Notes: generated from the letters alone by a model not told the origin. A stretch of DNA of 64,000 nt from Sphingopyxis sp. DBS4 (GCF_024628865.1 NZ_CP102384.1:2491001-2555000), one strand, 5' to 3'. Counted from the first letter of the stretch, positions 17,137 through 27,190 are shown. Numbers and translations are program-made.

Positions 17137-17499
17137 TCACCGCGACGGCCTGATAATCGTCAGCGCCGCCTGCCCGCGCCCGCTTTCGGGCCGCACGATC
17201 AGGTCGATGCGCAGCAGCGCGGCGTCGGCGGTCGGCGCGACGCGTTGTTCGATACGCCAGTTTCGTCCCGCATTGGCGACGCTGCTCGCGCTTGCCCCGA
17301 TCGTCGGCGGTGACGGGTCGGTCCATAGCTCGACCGCGCGGTTTTGCGCGACGATGCCCGCCATCGTGCTTTCGTCGAGATCGCCCGCGGTGCGCACCGC
17401 ATAAGCGTCGAGCCGCACCAGCGTCAGCGCCGCGATGCTGATGATGCTGAGCGCGACGAGCATTTCCAGCAGGGTGAAGCCGCGCGCGTCATCGGCCAC
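17137..17499 (-). CDS. gspI: Type II secretion system minor pseudopilin GspI
   Basis: 120 residues from a GTG at 17499, which overlaps the gspH stop by 11 bases and gives the short leader (M)ADDARG before FTLLEMLVALSIISIAALTL. An upstream in-frame start at 17532 would lengthen the leader and overlap gspH further. The Glu at mature position 5 is kept. GspI starts assembly of the GspI-J-K tip complex of the pseudopilus. gspJ follows after eight bases. Confidence 0.9.
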   Translation of the reverse strand: MADDARGFTLLEMLVALSIISIAALTLVRLDAYAVRTAGDLDESTMAGIVAQNRAVELWTDPSPPTIGASASSVANAGRNWRIEQRVAPTADAALLRIDLIVRPESGRGQAALTIIRPSR

Positions 17500-17965
17500 G
17501 GCTGACCTCCCCCATCGCCGAGATGCGCACAATTTCGCGCGCGTCGCCGCCGCTCAGCACGACCGCCTGCGGCGTCGGGCTGGTGCCGATGCGATCGAAG
17601 CGGACGCGCGCCGCCGCCTGTCCGTCGCCCGCGGTGAAGCGGATGCCGCTCGGCCAGCTCCGCTGTTCGAAGGCGCGGCCCGGAAGCGGCTGCCAGGCGC
17701 CGTCGATCCGCCGCTCGAAGCCATAGCCGGAGGGCGCGAAACTCACCGATATGCTGCGCCCCTCGATCACCGCAACGTCGCGCGCGGCGGCAAGGCGCGC
17801 GGCGAGCCGATCGGCTTCGCTGCGCACTGTCCGCTCCTCGCCGGGGATCGTCAGCACGACCGCGGTCGCGGCGAGGCCGAGAATCGCGAGTACGACCATC
17901 AGTTCGACGAGCGTGAAGCCGCGCTCACCGGGATGCGGCTCAATTCTCTCCGTGGATGTCGGCAT
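17489..17965 (-). CDS. gspH: Type II secretion system pseudopilin GspH
   Basis: 158 residues. The leader MPTSTERIEPHPGERG is followed by FTLVELMVVLAILGLAATAV, with Glu5 present. The C-terminal beta domain contains ARDVAVIEGRSISVSF and FTAGDGQAAARVRFD-type strands. GspH is a minor pseudopilin that joins the tip complex to the GspG shaft. Its start overlaps the gspG stop by 26 bases, and its stop overlaps gspI. Confidence 0.92.
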   Translation of the reverse strand: MPTSTERIEPHPGERGFTLVELMVVLAILGLAATAVVLTIPGEERTVRSEADRLAARLAAARDVAVIEGRSISVSFAPSGYGFERRIDGAWQPLPGRAFEQRSWPSGIRFTAGDGQAAARVRFDRIGTSPTPQAVVLSGGDAREIVRISAMGEVSRGR

Positions 17966-18422
17966 TGTCGTCGGTTCCGCCCGGCGCGCCGTCGGCGCCC
18001 ATCGACCAGACGTCGAACGCCTTTCCGTTCGCGGCGGGCGCCTGATAATTATAGGGCCGTCCCCAAGGGTCGCTCGGCAGCTTCTTGATATAGCCGCCGC
18101 GGCGATAGCGTTCGGGCTGCGCGAGCGCGGGCGGCGCGGTGACGAGCGCGTTCAGCCCGTCGGTGGTCGAGGGGTAAGTCAGATTGTCGAGTTTATAGTT
18201 CTCAAGCGACTGTTCAATTTGCGATATGTCGGCCTTGGCCTTTGTGACCATCGCTTTATCTTGCGCACCCAGGACATTGATAGCCACCACCGTCGCGAGC
18301 AGTCCGATAATGAAGATCACGACCATCAGCTCGGTCAGGGTAAAGCCGCGCTCGTCCTTCCCGCGGCGAACAGGCCGCGACGGGTCGAGCATCAGGCGAA
18401 GGAAAAGCTGCATCAGCGACAT
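17940..18422 (-). CDS. gspG: Type II secretion system major pseudopilin GspG
   Basis: 160 residues from the ATG at 18422, just after the gspF stop; nearby in-frame ATG codons would give shorter leaders. The mature protein begins FTLTELMVVIFIIGLLATVV with Glu5. The family core follows: QIEQSLENYKLDNLTYPST, GYIKKLPSDPWGRPYNY and the calcium-loop region DVWSMGADGAPGGTDDNADI. GspG polymerises into the pseudopilus shaft that acts as a piston in the periplasm. Confidence 0.96.
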   Translation of the reverse strand: MSLMQLFLRLMLDPSRPVRRGKDERGFTLTELMVVIFIIGLLATVVAINVLGAQDKAMVTKAKADISQIEQSLENYKLDNLTYPSTTDGLNALVTAPPALAQPERYRRGGYIKKLPSDPWGRPYNYQAPAANGKAFDVWSMGADGAPGGTDDNADIHGEN

Positions 18423-18426
18423 GATA

Positions 18427-19641
18427 TTATAGCCCCGCAAGGTTCTGCAACTGGAGGATCGGCAGCAGGATGGAAAGGATGATGAGTGCGACGCACGACC
18501 CCATAACGACAATTATGACAGGTTCGAGTAAGGCCATCGACGCGGCGGTAAAGCGATCGAACTCGCGCTCCAGATAGTCGGCGGCGCGTTCGAGCATCTG
18601 CTCCAGCCGCCCCGCGCTTTCGCCGCTTGCGGTCATGTAGACAAGCAAGGGCGGAAAGACCCCGGCATCGCGCAAGGCCGCCGACAGGCTGCCGCCCGCG
18701 CGCACCTGATCGACGATGCCCGCGGTCGCGGTCGCCAGCGCCGCATTGCGGATCGTCGGCACGGTGAGCCGCAGCCCCTCGACCAGCGGCAGGCGGCTCG
18801 ACACCATCGTCGAGAGCGTGCGGGCGAAGCGCGCGGCATAAAGGTCGCGGAGCAGCCGGCCGATCAGCGGCAGGCGGAGCAGCCGCGCATCGATCGCCGC
18901 CTTGAACGCGGGACGGTGCATCGCACGAACCCAACCGAAAACAGCACCGGCGATCAGCAGCAGCGCGAGCCACCACCAGTTCGCGGCGAAGCTGGAAATC
19001 GCGATCACCGCGCGGGTCAGGAACGGCAATTGCTGCCCGACATCGTCGAACTGCTCAACGACGCGCGGCACGACGAAGATCATCAGCGCCGCGACGACCC
19101 CGACCGCAACGAAAGCGAGCACGACGGGGTAAGCGAGCGCGGCGATCAGCTTGCCGCGCACCTCGGCCTGGCGTTCGAGCAGGTCGGCAAGCCGCGCGAG
19201 GATCGTCGTCAGGCTGCCCGTCGTCTCGCCCGCCGCGACCATCGCGCGATAGAGCGGCGGGAAACTGCCCGGCTGGCGCGCCATCGCGTCGGCGAGGCGG
19301 CGGCCTTCGAGAAGCCCCGCGTGAACGTCGCCGATCACCGCGCGCGCGCTTTCGGCCTCGCTCTGGCGCGTCAGCGTGCGCAGCGCCTCTTCGAGCGGCG
19401 CGACCTCGACGAGCGTCGCGAGCTGGCGCGTGAAGAGCGCGAGTTCCTTGTGGCCGAGCTTGTCCTTGCGGAAAGCGAGCAGCGAGCGGCCGGCGGGCTT
19501 CGCCCCTGCCTCTTCGACCGCGACGATATGGAATTTGCGTGCGATCAGGCCGGCGCGCGCGGCATCGTCGTTCGCGGCGGTCAGCCGCCCCTTGCGCTCG
19601 CGGCCCTGGGGATCGATCGCCACATAGCGATAATCAGGCAT
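18427..19641 (-). CDS. gspF: Type II secretion system inner-membrane platform protein GspF
   Basis: 404 residues, the standard size. Two repeated cytoplasmic GspF domains (about 70-193 and 272-395) alternate with three membrane helices. Visible signatures are FTRQLATLVEVAPLEEALR, FPPLYRAMVAAGETTGSL and FPPLLVYMTASGESAGRLE. The protein is the platform around which pseudopilins are added. Its start overlaps the gspE stop by eight bases. Confidence 0.96.
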   Translation of the reverse strand: MPDYRYVAIDPQGRERKGRLTAANDDAARAGLIARKFHIVAVEEAGAKPAGRSLLAFRKDKLGHKELALFTRQLATLVEVAPLEEALRTLTRQSEAESARAVIGDVHAGLLEGRRLADAMARQPGSFPPLYRAMVAAGETTGSLTTILARLADLLERQAEVRGKLIAALAYPVVLAFVAVGVVAALMIFVVPRVVEQFDDVGQQLPFLTRAVIAISSFAANWWWLALLLIAGAVFGWVRAMHRPAFKAAIDARLLRLPLIGRLLRDLYAARFARTLSTMVSSRLPLVEGLRLTVPTIRNAALATATAGIVDQVRAGGSLSAALRDAGVFPPLLVYMTASGESAGRLEQMLERAADYLEREFDRFTAASMALLEPVIIVVMGSCVALIILSILLPILQLQNLAGL

Positions 19642-21127
19642 CGACGTCCTCGCGCCGCGCGATGCGGATCGCTTCCTCGGGCGTCGTCAGTCCCTTCGCG
19701 ACCATCGCGCGCGCCGCGCTGGCGAGCGTCGGCGCTTTCAGGAAAGCGTGCTTCGCGATCATCGCTTCGTCGCCACCGGCGTAGATGTAGCGGCGCACCG
19801 TCTCGTCGACGCGGATCGCCTCGAACACCCCGACGCGGCCCTTGAAGCCGGTGCCGCCGCACGCTTCGCAGCCTTTCGGCTTCCAGATCACCGTGCCGAT
19901 ATCGAGGCCGAGAACGGCGGCGATGCCGTTGTCGGCCTGTACCGGCTCACGGCAATGATCGCAGAGCTTGCGAACGAGCCGCTGCGCGAGCACCGCGCGC
20001 AGCGTCGAGGCAAGCAAAAACGGTTCGACCTTCAAATCCTTGAGGCGCGTGATCGCGCCGACCGCATCATTGGTGTGGACGGTCGAGAGGACGAGATGGC
20101 CGGTCAGCGACGCCTGCACCGCGATGTCGGCGGTTTCGCGGTCGCGGATTTCGCCGACCATCACGACGTCCGGGTCCTGGCGCAGGATCGCACGCAGCCC
20201 GGCCGCGAAATCGAGCCCGACCTTGGCATTGACCTGCGTCTGACCGATGCCGTCGACGGCATATTCGACCGGATCCTCGACCGTCAGGATGTTGCGCTGA
20301 CCGTCGTTGAGCTGTTTCAGCGCCGCATAGAGCGTCGTCGTCTTGCCCGACCCCGTGGGCCCGGTGACGAGGATGATGCCGTTGGGCTCTGCCAGCGCCT
20401 CGCGCAATATGCGGTCGGCCTCGCCCGAGAGGCCGAGGACGTCGAAATCGATCCCCGCCGTATCCTTGTCGAGAATACGCATCACGACGCGCTCGCCCGC
20501 GCGGCTCGGCAAGGTCGAGACGCGAACGTCGACCGCCTTTCCGGCCAGCGTCAGCGCGATCCGCCCGTCCTGCGGCACCCGGCGTTCGGCGATGTCGAGG
20601 CGCGCCATCACCTTGATGCGGCTGACGACGACGGGCGCGACGTGCGGCGGCATGCGGAGGTGCTCGCGCAGCACGCCGTCGGTGCGCATCCGCACGACGA
20701 GCCCGCTTTCATAGGGTTCGACATGGATGTCGCTGACGCCCTGCCGCACCGCTTCGGCGATGATCGCGTTGATCAGACGGATCGCTGGCGCGTCGTCGGC
20801 GCTGTCGAGCAGATCCTCGGCGCTCGGGATGCCGAGTTCGAGGTCGCTGCCGCCCACCGTTCCCGCCATCGCCGCCGCCGAGGCATCGACGGCATAATGG
20901 TCGGAGAGCAGCCGGTCGAAGTCGGCCGGGCTCGCGGTCGCGACGCGGATCGGCTGCGCAAGATAGCGCTTCACCTCGATCAGCACCGCCGGATCGCTGC
21001 CCTCGCGCAAAGTCGCGAGCCAGCGCCCGCCCTCGTCCTCGGCGATCACCACACCGTGCGTGCGCGCGAACGCATAGGGAATATCGACCGGCGCCGCGGG
21101 CGGCGCGGTCGGTTCGGCGTCGGTCAC
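19634..21127 (-). CDS. gspE: Type II secretion system ATPase GspE
   Basis: 497 residues. The N1/N2 domains precede a RecA-like ATPase with Walker A VTGPTGSGKTTTLYAAL (about 255-271), an Asp box near TVEDPVEYAVDGIGQTQ, Walker B PDVVMVGEIRDRETADIA and the His box LVLSTVHTNDAVGA. The tetracysteine zinc motif is intact (LCDHCREP, then GCEACGGTGFKGR, about 385-430). GspE powers pseudopilus assembly. Its start overlaps the gspD stop by four bases. Confidence 0.97.
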   Translation of the reverse strand: MTDAEPTAPPAAPVDIPYAFARTHGVVIAEDEGGRWLATLREGSDPAVLIEVKRYLAQPIRVATASPADFDRLLSDHYAVDASAAAMAGTVGGSDLELGIPSAEDLLDSADDAPAIRLINAIIAEAVRQGVSDIHVEPYESGLVVRMRTDGVLREHLRMPPHVAPVVVSRIKVMARLDIAERRVPQDGRIALTLAGKAVDVRVSTLPSRAGERVVMRILDKDTAGIDFDVLGLSGEADRILREALAEPNGIILVTGPTGSGKTTTLYAALKQLNDGQRNILTVEDPVEYAVDGIGQTQVNAKVGLDFAAGLRAILRQDPDVVMVGEIRDRETADIAVQASLTGHLVLSTVHTNDAVGAITRLKDLKVEPFLLASTLRAVLAQRLVRKLCDHCREPVQADNGIAAVLGLDIGTVIWKPKGCEACGGTGFKGRVGVFEAIRVDETVRRYIYAGGDEAMIAKHAFLKAPTLASAARAMVAKGLTTPEEAIRIARREDVDA

Positions 21128-23328
21128 GGATGCTCTCCGGCCGGCGGAGCGGGCGCCTGCGAGATCGAAGGTGGAACCTCGGCAGGGGTCACGGTGCCGC
21201 CCTGCCCGCGCAGCGCGGGCAGATCGACCGGACCGACGGTCACATCGTCCGCCGTCGGGGGAGACGGCGGGGTCGTCCCCATATAGTCGCGCACCAGCGT
21301 GTCGATCGCGGGCTCCTCATTCGGGTTCCGCTGCAGCTGGAAGTCGCGGATATAACCATAGCGGCGCGCGGTGAGCGCGGCATTATCCTCGCGGCTGCGC
21401 AGGATCGTCGGGCGGATGAAGACCATCAGGTTCGTCTTCGACCGGCTGCGGCTGCGCGACTTGAAGAGTTCGCCGATCAGCGGAATGTCGCTGAGCAGCG
21501 GAATGCGCTCGATCGTCCGGCGCTCATCGTCGTTGAGCAGGCCGCCGATCGCGAGGATTTCGCCGTCGTCGACGGTCAGCACCGTCTCGAACGAGCGCTT
21601 GTTGAGGATGAGGTCGCTGTTGCGCGACGACACCGGCCCGGCGACGCTCGACACTTCCTGGCGCAGGAACAGCTTGACCTCGCCCGCGCCGTTGACCTGC
21701 GGCGTGACCTCCAGCTTGATGCCGACCTCCTCGCGCTGGACGGTGCGGAAGGCGTTGTCGAAATTGTCGCTGAGCGCTTCGCCGGTCGTGATCGGCACTT
21801 CCTGCCCGACGAGGAATTTCGCGGCCTGATTGTCGAGCGTCACGATATGCGGGGTCGCGAGCAGGTTCGACGTCGTGTCCGACTTCACCGCGTTGATGAT
21901 CGCGCCGAACACCGTGTTCTTGCCGATGTCGCCCGCGAAGCCCGCGAAGCCGCCGGTCGCCGAGAGCAGCGACGCCGCCGCCGCTTCCTGCAGGCTGCTG
22001 CCTAGCGCGCTCGACGTCTGGGTAACGACGGTCGTGCCGTCGACCGTCGTCTTGTCCTCGGTCAGTTTCGTCGCGGCATAGGCCCCGCCGAGGGTGAAGA
22101 TGTTCGGCTGCGCATTGCTGTAATTGGTCGCGACGAAGGGGATGTTCTTGCCGCCGAGCAGGAACTGGACGCCGAGGCGCTTCGCGGCATCGTCGCCGAT
22201 CTCGACGACGATCGCCTCGACGAGCACCTGTTCGCGGCGGCTGTCGAGCTGGCGGATCAACTCGCCGAGCATCCGCTGCACCTCGCTGTTCGCGGCGACG
22301 ATGATCGCGTTCGCTCCTTCGTAGCGCGTGACGATCGCCGGGCCGCGCGTCGCGATGCTGCCGCCCGTGCCACTGACCGACGTGGGCGTCGTCGCCGCGG
22401 GCGCGGCGCTAGGAGCCGGCGTGCTGCCGCCCGCCGTCGTCGAGGAGGATGTCGCCGGCGGCAAGCCCGCCTTCTGCGCCGGATCGCTGCCGCCGCCGAC
22501 AAGCTGTTGCAAGGTCGGCAGCAAGGTTTCGGCATTGGCATGTTCGAGCCAGTAGACGCGAAGTTCGGTGCCGCCCGCCGCCTTGGCATCGAGGTCGTTC
22601 GCCATCGAGACGAAGCGCGCGACCAGCGCCTGATCGCCGCGCAGCGCGATGGCGTTGCTGCTGTCGATCGGCACGATCGCGAGCGGCGCCTTCGCCCCCT
22701 CGCCCGCCGCCGGGACGAGCGCGGTGAGCGCGGCGGCGATTTCGCGCGCGCCGGCATTCTTCAGCGTGACGATCTGGCTGGTCGAGCTGTCGCGGTCGAT
22801 GCTCGCGGCGAGCGTGCGGATGCGGCGGATATTGTCGGCGAAATCGGCGACCACCAGGCTGTTGGCGTTGCGGTTCGCGGTCAGCGATCCCTGCGGGCTG
22901 ACCAGCGGGCGCAACGTCTCGACCGCCGCGACGGCGTCGATATGCTTGAGGCGGATGATTTCGGTGACGAACTGGTTCTGCGCGGCCTGATTGCTGCCGA
23001 TACGCCCCGGCTGCGACGCGGCGCCGTCGATCGGCTGGATGCGATAGGCACCGTTCGGCCCCGGCACCGCCACGAGCCCGTTCGAGCGCAGGGTCGACAG
23101 GAAAATCTCGAAATATTCGCTGCGCGACAGCGGCCGGTCGGTGACGACCGACACCTTGCCGTTGACGCGGCCGTCGATGACGAAGGTCCGTCCGGTGATC
23201 CGCGCCGCATCCTGGATGAAGGCGCGGATGTCGGCGTCGCGGACGTTCAGCGTATATTGCGCGAGCGCCGGTCCCGGCGTGGCGGAAACCAGTGCGGCGG
23301 CGAGCATCAGGGACAGTTTGAGACGCAT
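21124..23328 (-). CDS. gspD: Type II secretion system secretin GspD
   Basis: 734 residues with a Sec signal peptide (LSLMLAAALVSATPGPALAQ). The N0 domain (ADIRAFIQDAARITGRTFVI) and repeated N1-N3 domains are followed by the secretin C-domain, with VPLLSDIPLIGELFKSR and the KTNLMVFIRPTILR strand. Gly/Ser/Ala/Pro-rich stretches lie between N3 modules (about residues 270-320) and at the C-terminus. It forms the outer-membrane channel of the system. No pilotin gene was recognised nearby. Confidence 0.97.
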   Translation of the reverse strand: MRLKLSLMLAAALVSATPGPALAQYTLNVRDADIRAFIQDAARITGRTFVIDGRVNGKVSVVTDRPLSRSEYFEIFLSTLRSNGLVAVPGPNGAYRIQPIDGAASQPGRIGSNQAAQNQFVTEIIRLKHIDAVAAVETLRPLVSPQGSLTANRNANSLVVADFADNIRRIRTLAASIDRDSSTSQIVTLKNAGAREIAAALTALVPAAGEGAKAPLAIVPIDSSNAIALRGDQALVARFVSMANDLDAKAAGGTELRVYWLEHANAETLLPTLQQLVGGGSDPAQKAGLPPATSSSTTAGGSTPAPSAAPAATTPTSVSGTGGSIATRGPAIVTRYEGANAIIVAANSEVQRMLGELIRQLDSRREQVLVEAIVVEIGDDAAKRLGVQFLLGGKNIPFVATNYSNAQPNIFTLGGAYAATKLTEDKTTVDGTTVVTQTSSALGSSLQEAAAASLLSATGGFAGFAGDIGKNTVFGAIINAVKSDTTSNLLATPHIVTLDNQAAKFLVGQEVPITTGEALSDNFDNAFRTVQREEVGIKLEVTPQVNGAGEVKLFLRQEVSSVAGPVSSRNSDLILNKRSFETVLTVDDGEILAIGGLLNDDERRTIERIPLLSDIPLIGELFKSRSRSRSKTNLMVFIRPTILRSREDNAALTARRYGYIRDFQLQRNPNEEPAIDTLVRDYMGTTPPSPPTADDVTVGPVDLPALRGQGGTVTPAEVPPSISQAPAPPAGEHP

Positions 23329-23333
23329 GAGAC

Positions 23334-24200
23334 CTATTTCGACAGAAGGATGGCGACGGGCACGACGCTGGCGCCGCGCTCGATCTCGAGCGAGAGGCGC
23401 GCGCCGGGCGTGAACTGGTTCGCGAGAGAAGCGGCATCGCCTGCCGAGGCGATCGGGCGGCCGTTCACCGAACGGATGACGTCGCCGGGCTTCAGCCCCG
23501 CGGTGCGAAAGACAGCGCCGTCGCCCTGCGGCTGCACGACAAGGCCGGTGATCCGGCCGTTTTCGGTCCGTGGCGCGAAGCCGACCCCGGCGTTGAGCGC
23601 CTCGGGAGTCATCGCGCCTTCCGCTGCCGCGGCAGCGCTACCGACCTCGGGCGTCGGCGCGGGCAGCGCGGGATTGGCAACCGGCGCTTCGCCGCTCTGA
23701 TCGAGGAACAGGCTTTCGCGCGCGCCGCCGCGGTCGAGCAGCACATGATCGAAAGCCACGCCGACGAGCTTCACCCCCGGCGCGATCTCCTCACCTACGG
23801 CATAGCTGGTCTGCACCCCGTCCTCACCCGCTATGATCGCCGATCCACCGCCGGTCGCTTCGTTGAGATTGACGCCGAACAGCGTCAGGCCGAGCGCGGT
23901 GACGGTCGCGTTCGCCGGGCCCTGCTGCGCGGTGCGAAAAAAGGGATCGATGCTGGAAAAGAGCGCGCGCCGCTCCGCCGGGGACGCGATCACTGCGGTC
24001 TGCGGCTGCCACGCGCCGAGCGGCGACAGCGGCACGACGAGCGCCCAGGCCAAGCGAACGCATTGCCAGATCAGCAAGGCGCCGAGTAGGCCGACGAGCA
24101 GCATCGGCGCGATGTCGCGCGGCGCCCGTTTGCCGATGCGCAGCCACGACGGCAGCGCGCGCGGCAGCCGAACGGCCGATCCGGTCATCAGCACTGCCAT
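23334..24200 (-). CDS. gspC: Type II secretion system protein GspC with PDZ domain
   Basis: 288 residues from the ATG at 24200, with AGGGA about seven bases upstream; a TTG at 24221 is the alternative. One membrane helix (APMLLVGLLGALLIWQCVRL, about 33-52) is followed by the periplasmic homology region (LTLFGVNLNEATGGGSAIIA, then VGEEIAPGVKLVGVAFDHVLL). A C-terminal PDZ domain (AVFRTAGLKPGDVIRSVNGR) makes it the longer GspC form. GspC connects the inner-membrane platform to the GspD secretin. It is the first gene of the gsp run. Confidence 0.93.
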   Translation of the reverse strand: MAVLMTGSAVRLPRALPSWLRIGKRAPRDIAPMLLVGLLGALLIWQCVRLAWALVVPLSPLGAWQPQTAVIASPAERRALFSSIDPFFRTAQQGPANATVTALGLTLFGVNLNEATGGGSAIIAGEDGVQTSYAVGEEIAPGVKLVGVAFDHVLLDRGGARESLFLDQSGEAPVANPALPAPTPEVGSAAAAAEGAMTPEALNAGVGFAPRTENGRITGLVVQPQGDGAVFRTAGLKPGDVIRSVNGRPIASAGDAASLANQFTPGARLSLEIERGASVVPVAILLSK

Positions 24201-24351
24201 GGCGTCGTCCCTGTCCCCCAACTGAAAGGCTGCATCGCGAATCGCCTAGGCGCGATCGATGACAATCAGTTGACGGGAAGATTACAGTTTTTTGTCAGAG
24301 GGGCGAGTCTGGGAAAGCTGGGCGGTCGAGGGAATTTGCCCTCATGCCAGC

Positions 24352-24443
24352 CACGTCACCCCCGCGAAGGCGGGGGTCCAGCTTTCTTTGCGGCCTCGCG
24401 GCTTTCCGTATAGCTGGACCCCCGCCTTCGCGGGGGTGACGTG
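24352..24443. repeat. Palindromic repeat between the TonB-dependent receptor and gspC
   Basis: The arms CACGTCACCCCCGCGAAGGC and GCCTTCGCGGGGGTGACGTG are exact reverse complements around a loop of about 52 bases. It starts 18 bases downstream of the receptor stop codon. It could end or attenuate a transcript that would otherwise run from the receptor into gspC; about 150 bases remain between it and gspC for a separate promoter. Confidence 0.82.
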
Positions 24444-24460
24444 ATAGAGCTGAACGCAGC

Positions 24461-27190
24461 TCAGAATTTCACCGATCCGCCGAGCGAGAAGGTCGCGCCG
24501 GGCTTGTACAGATTATAATAAATCCGGTTGCCGCCCGATTCCTGCATTTCCTTATATTTGGTGCCGAGCAGGTTGCGTGCCTCGAACTTGAGCTCGAATT
24601 GCTTGCCGAAGGTCGAAATTCCCTGCCGCGCGACGAAGTCGAGCTGGACGCCGGGCCGTTCGAAGATGTCGGGCTGCCCCGACGGCCCGCGCCGCGTGAC
24701 GCGGTCGGAGGCATAGGATATCAGGATCGTCTGCTGCGACAGGCGTTCGGTATCCTCCAGCCCCAATTCGACGTTGACCAGATGATCGGACTGGCCGGTC
24801 AGCGGCGCGCCGTCGCGAAAGAATTGGCTCGCCAGCGTCGCGCCGGTAAAGGGATAGGCCCGCACCGGATCGTCGGCCCCGACCTTCAGCTTCGACTGCG
24901 ACCAGGTATAATTGCCGATGAACACGGCGCGGCGGTTGGCCCAGAAACCTTCGCCCCAGCCGCTGAGGTCGAAATATTTCTTGAACTCGAACTCGACGCC
25001 ATAAAGCGTCGCCTCGGGCGCGTTGGCGAAGCGGGTCGTCACGCTGTTGCCGTCGAAGCTGGCATAGGTTTCGATCGGATTCTTGATCTTCTTCCAGAAG
25101 CCGCCGATCGACACGCGCTGTTCGGGCGCGAAATACCATTCGAAACGGCCTTCGGCGTTGTAGAGTTGGCTGTCGACGAGCTCAGGGTTACCCTGGAAAT
25201 TGCGGTTGGTGTCGGGATCGTAATAGGTCTGGAACACCAGTTCGCGAAACTGCGGCCGCGCGATCGTCTTCGACGCGCTGAGGCGAATCTGCATCTGCGG
25301 CTGGATCTCGTATGTCAGCGTTGCCGCGGGGAGCAGATAGTCGCGGCTGAGGTTCGTCGCCGGCGGCAGCGTCGGGCTGACCGTATAGACCTGAACCGGC
25401 GACACGCGCTGGACCGCGCTTTCATAGCGGGCGCCGATATTGACGTTGAGCTGGTCGAGCAGGTCGGCCTGAATCTGGAAATAGGCCGCATGATTGCGCA
25501 GCGTCGCGCGGAAGGTCGGATTCGACCCCGTACTGTCGACCAGGCTGATCCCCGTCGGGCTGGGGTTCGCCGGGCAATCGGGATCGGTCGGCGGATTGAG
25601 CGGCGGGAAACAGATCATCGTCTGCGACAGCAGCAGGTCGGGCCGCAGCAGCGAGACCGCGATCGGGATATTATTGTTGCCCTGGAACAGGAAGTCGCGG
25701 CGCTCGGTAACGCGGTTGGTGTCGCTATAGGCATAGCCGTAGACCGCCTTGACGCGCGGCGCGATTTCCCACGTCAGGTCGATCCCCGCCGAATAGAGAT
25801 CCTCGTTGAGGTCGGAGAAGGCGATCGACGCGCTGCCCGGCCGCTGGCCGGTGTTCAGCGTGTTGGTGAAGAACTGGCCATAGGGATCGGTCGGGCTGTT
25901 CGAGCGGCTGTAGAGGAAGCTCAGTTCGAACGGCGCCTCGCGCTGCGAATTGGCATAGCCCGCGCGAACGTCGATGCCGAGGTCGTCGAACGGCTTGAAC
26001 TCGCCGACGAACTGGGTGTCGATGAGCTGGCGCGCATACCAGGCGGTGTCCTGATACTGGAAGCTGACGCCCGGATTCGCGTCGGCGGTGTCGGGACGAT
26101 TCTCGGCGCCGAGACGCGCCTGCTTGATCGTGTCGCGGATATAGAGGCTGGTCCAGCGGACCTTGTTCTCGCCGAACTCGGCACTGAGCCCCAGCAACGC
26201 GTTGGCGACGACGCGGTTGTCGGTGATCACGCGGTGGATGTCCGTGTTGAGCGACGACAGGTCGAGCGCGTTCGCGGTCTGCTGCGTCACCGCGCGGCTG
26301 CGCCATTTGCTGGTATAGCCCGCGGTCGCGATCAGGCCGATCTCGGTGCCGCCGAGGTCCCACGCCTTGCCGCCGGTGATATTCGCACCCCAGTTGACGG
26401 GCATGTCGTCGTTGCGCTGGACGATGCCGTTGCGCGCGGTGACGAACTGGCCGGCGATCGCCTGCTGGTTGACGCTGGGGTCGTTGATACGCAGCCCCGA
26501 GGCACGCCACGCGGCATAAGCGGGCGGCAGCTTGCGGCCGCCGTCGCCGAAGCCGGTCCAGTCGCTGCCGGTGCCGTAATAGGTGTAGCCGAGGCGGCCT
26601 GTGGTTTCCGAATTGCCGCCGATGCTCGCGCCGATCTCCAGAAACGCCTCGCGCGGGACCGCCTTGGTCGTCAGGTTGATCACGCCACCGCCGAACTCGC
26701 CGGGGAAATTCGCCGAATAGCTTTTCTGCACCAGCGACGAGGCGATGATGCTGGAAGGGAAGATGTCGAGCGGGACGACGCGCTTCAGCGGCTCGGGGCT
26801 CGGCAGTGGCGAGCCGTTGAGCAGCGCGAGCGAATAGCGGTCGCCGAGCCCGCGGACATAGACGAAGCCGTTGCCGACGACGCTGAGGCCGGTGACGCGG
26901 CCGAGCGCGCCGGCGATATTGCCCTCGCCCGTCCGCGCGATGTCCGCGGCGCCGAGGACCGAGACGACCTGCGGCGCGCTGCGTTCGATATTGGCGGTGC
27001 GGCGGCCGGTGACGACGATGTCGGCACCGGGGATCGACACATCGGTCTCGTCGTCCGCGGGGGCCGCCGTATCGGCGGGCGCCGGCGCGGGGGTTTCCGC
27101 CGCGGGCTCCGCTTGCGCCATCGCCGCGGCGGGCGCGACGAGCGCGGTGGAGATCAACAACAGGCGGACGAGCCGGAGCGGCTTGGACAT
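24461..27190 (-). CDS. TonB-dependent outer-membrane receptor
   Basis: 909 residues from the ATG at 27190. A signal peptide (LVRLLLISTALVAPAAAMAQ) is followed by an Ala/Pro/Glu/Asp-rich linker and the TonB box region IVVTGRRTANIERS. The plug domain (about 75-200) has YVRGLGDRYSLALLNGSPLP and EFGGGVINLTT. A 22-strand barrel ends in SLGGSVKF with terminal Phe. The substrate is not evident. It follows a beta-helix-like lipoprotein gene 80 bases upstream on the same strand, so the two probably form an operon. The gsp cluster follows downstream. Confidence 0.93.
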   Translation of the reverse strand: MSKPLRLVRLLLISTALVAPAAAMAQAEPAAETPAPAPADTAAPADDETDVSIPGADIVVTGRRTANIERSAPQVVSVLGAADIARTGEGNIAGALGRVTGLSVVGNGFVYVRGLGDRYSLALLNGSPLPSPEPLKRVVPLDIFPSSIIASSLVQKSYSANFPGEFGGGVINLTTKAVPREAFLEIGASIGGNSETTGRLGYTYYGTGSDWTGFGDGGRKLPPAYAAWRASGLRINDPSVNQQAIAGQFVTARNGIVQRNDDMPVNWGANITGGKAWDLGGTEIGLIATAGYTSKWRSRAVTQQTANALDLSSLNTDIHRVITDNRVVANALLGLSAEFGENKVRWTSLYIRDTIKQARLGAENRPDTADANPGVSFQYQDTAWYARQLIDTQFVGEFKPFDDLGIDVRAGYANSQREAPFELSFLYSRSNSPTDPYGQFFTNTLNTGQRPGSASIAFSDLNEDLYSAGIDLTWEIAPRVKAVYGYAYSDTNRVTERRDFLFQGNNNIPIAVSLLRPDLLLSQTMICFPPLNPPTDPDCPANPSPTGISLVDSTGSNPTFRATLRNHAAYFQIQADLLDQLNVNIGARYESAVQRVSPVQVYTVSPTLPPATNLSRDYLLPAATLTYEIQPQMQIRLSASKTIARPQFRELVFQTYYDPDTNRNFQGNPELVDSQLYNAEGRFEWYFAPEQRVSIGGFWKKIKNPIETYASFDGNSVTTRFANAPEATLYGVEFEFKKYFDLSGWGEGFWANRRAVFIGNYTWSQSKLKVGADDPVRAYPFTGATLASQFFRDGAPLTGQSDHLVNVELGLEDTERLSQQTILISYASDRVTRRGPSGQPDIFERPGVQLDFVARQGISTFGKQFELKFEARNLLGTKYKEMQESGGNRIYYNLYKPGATFSLGGSVKF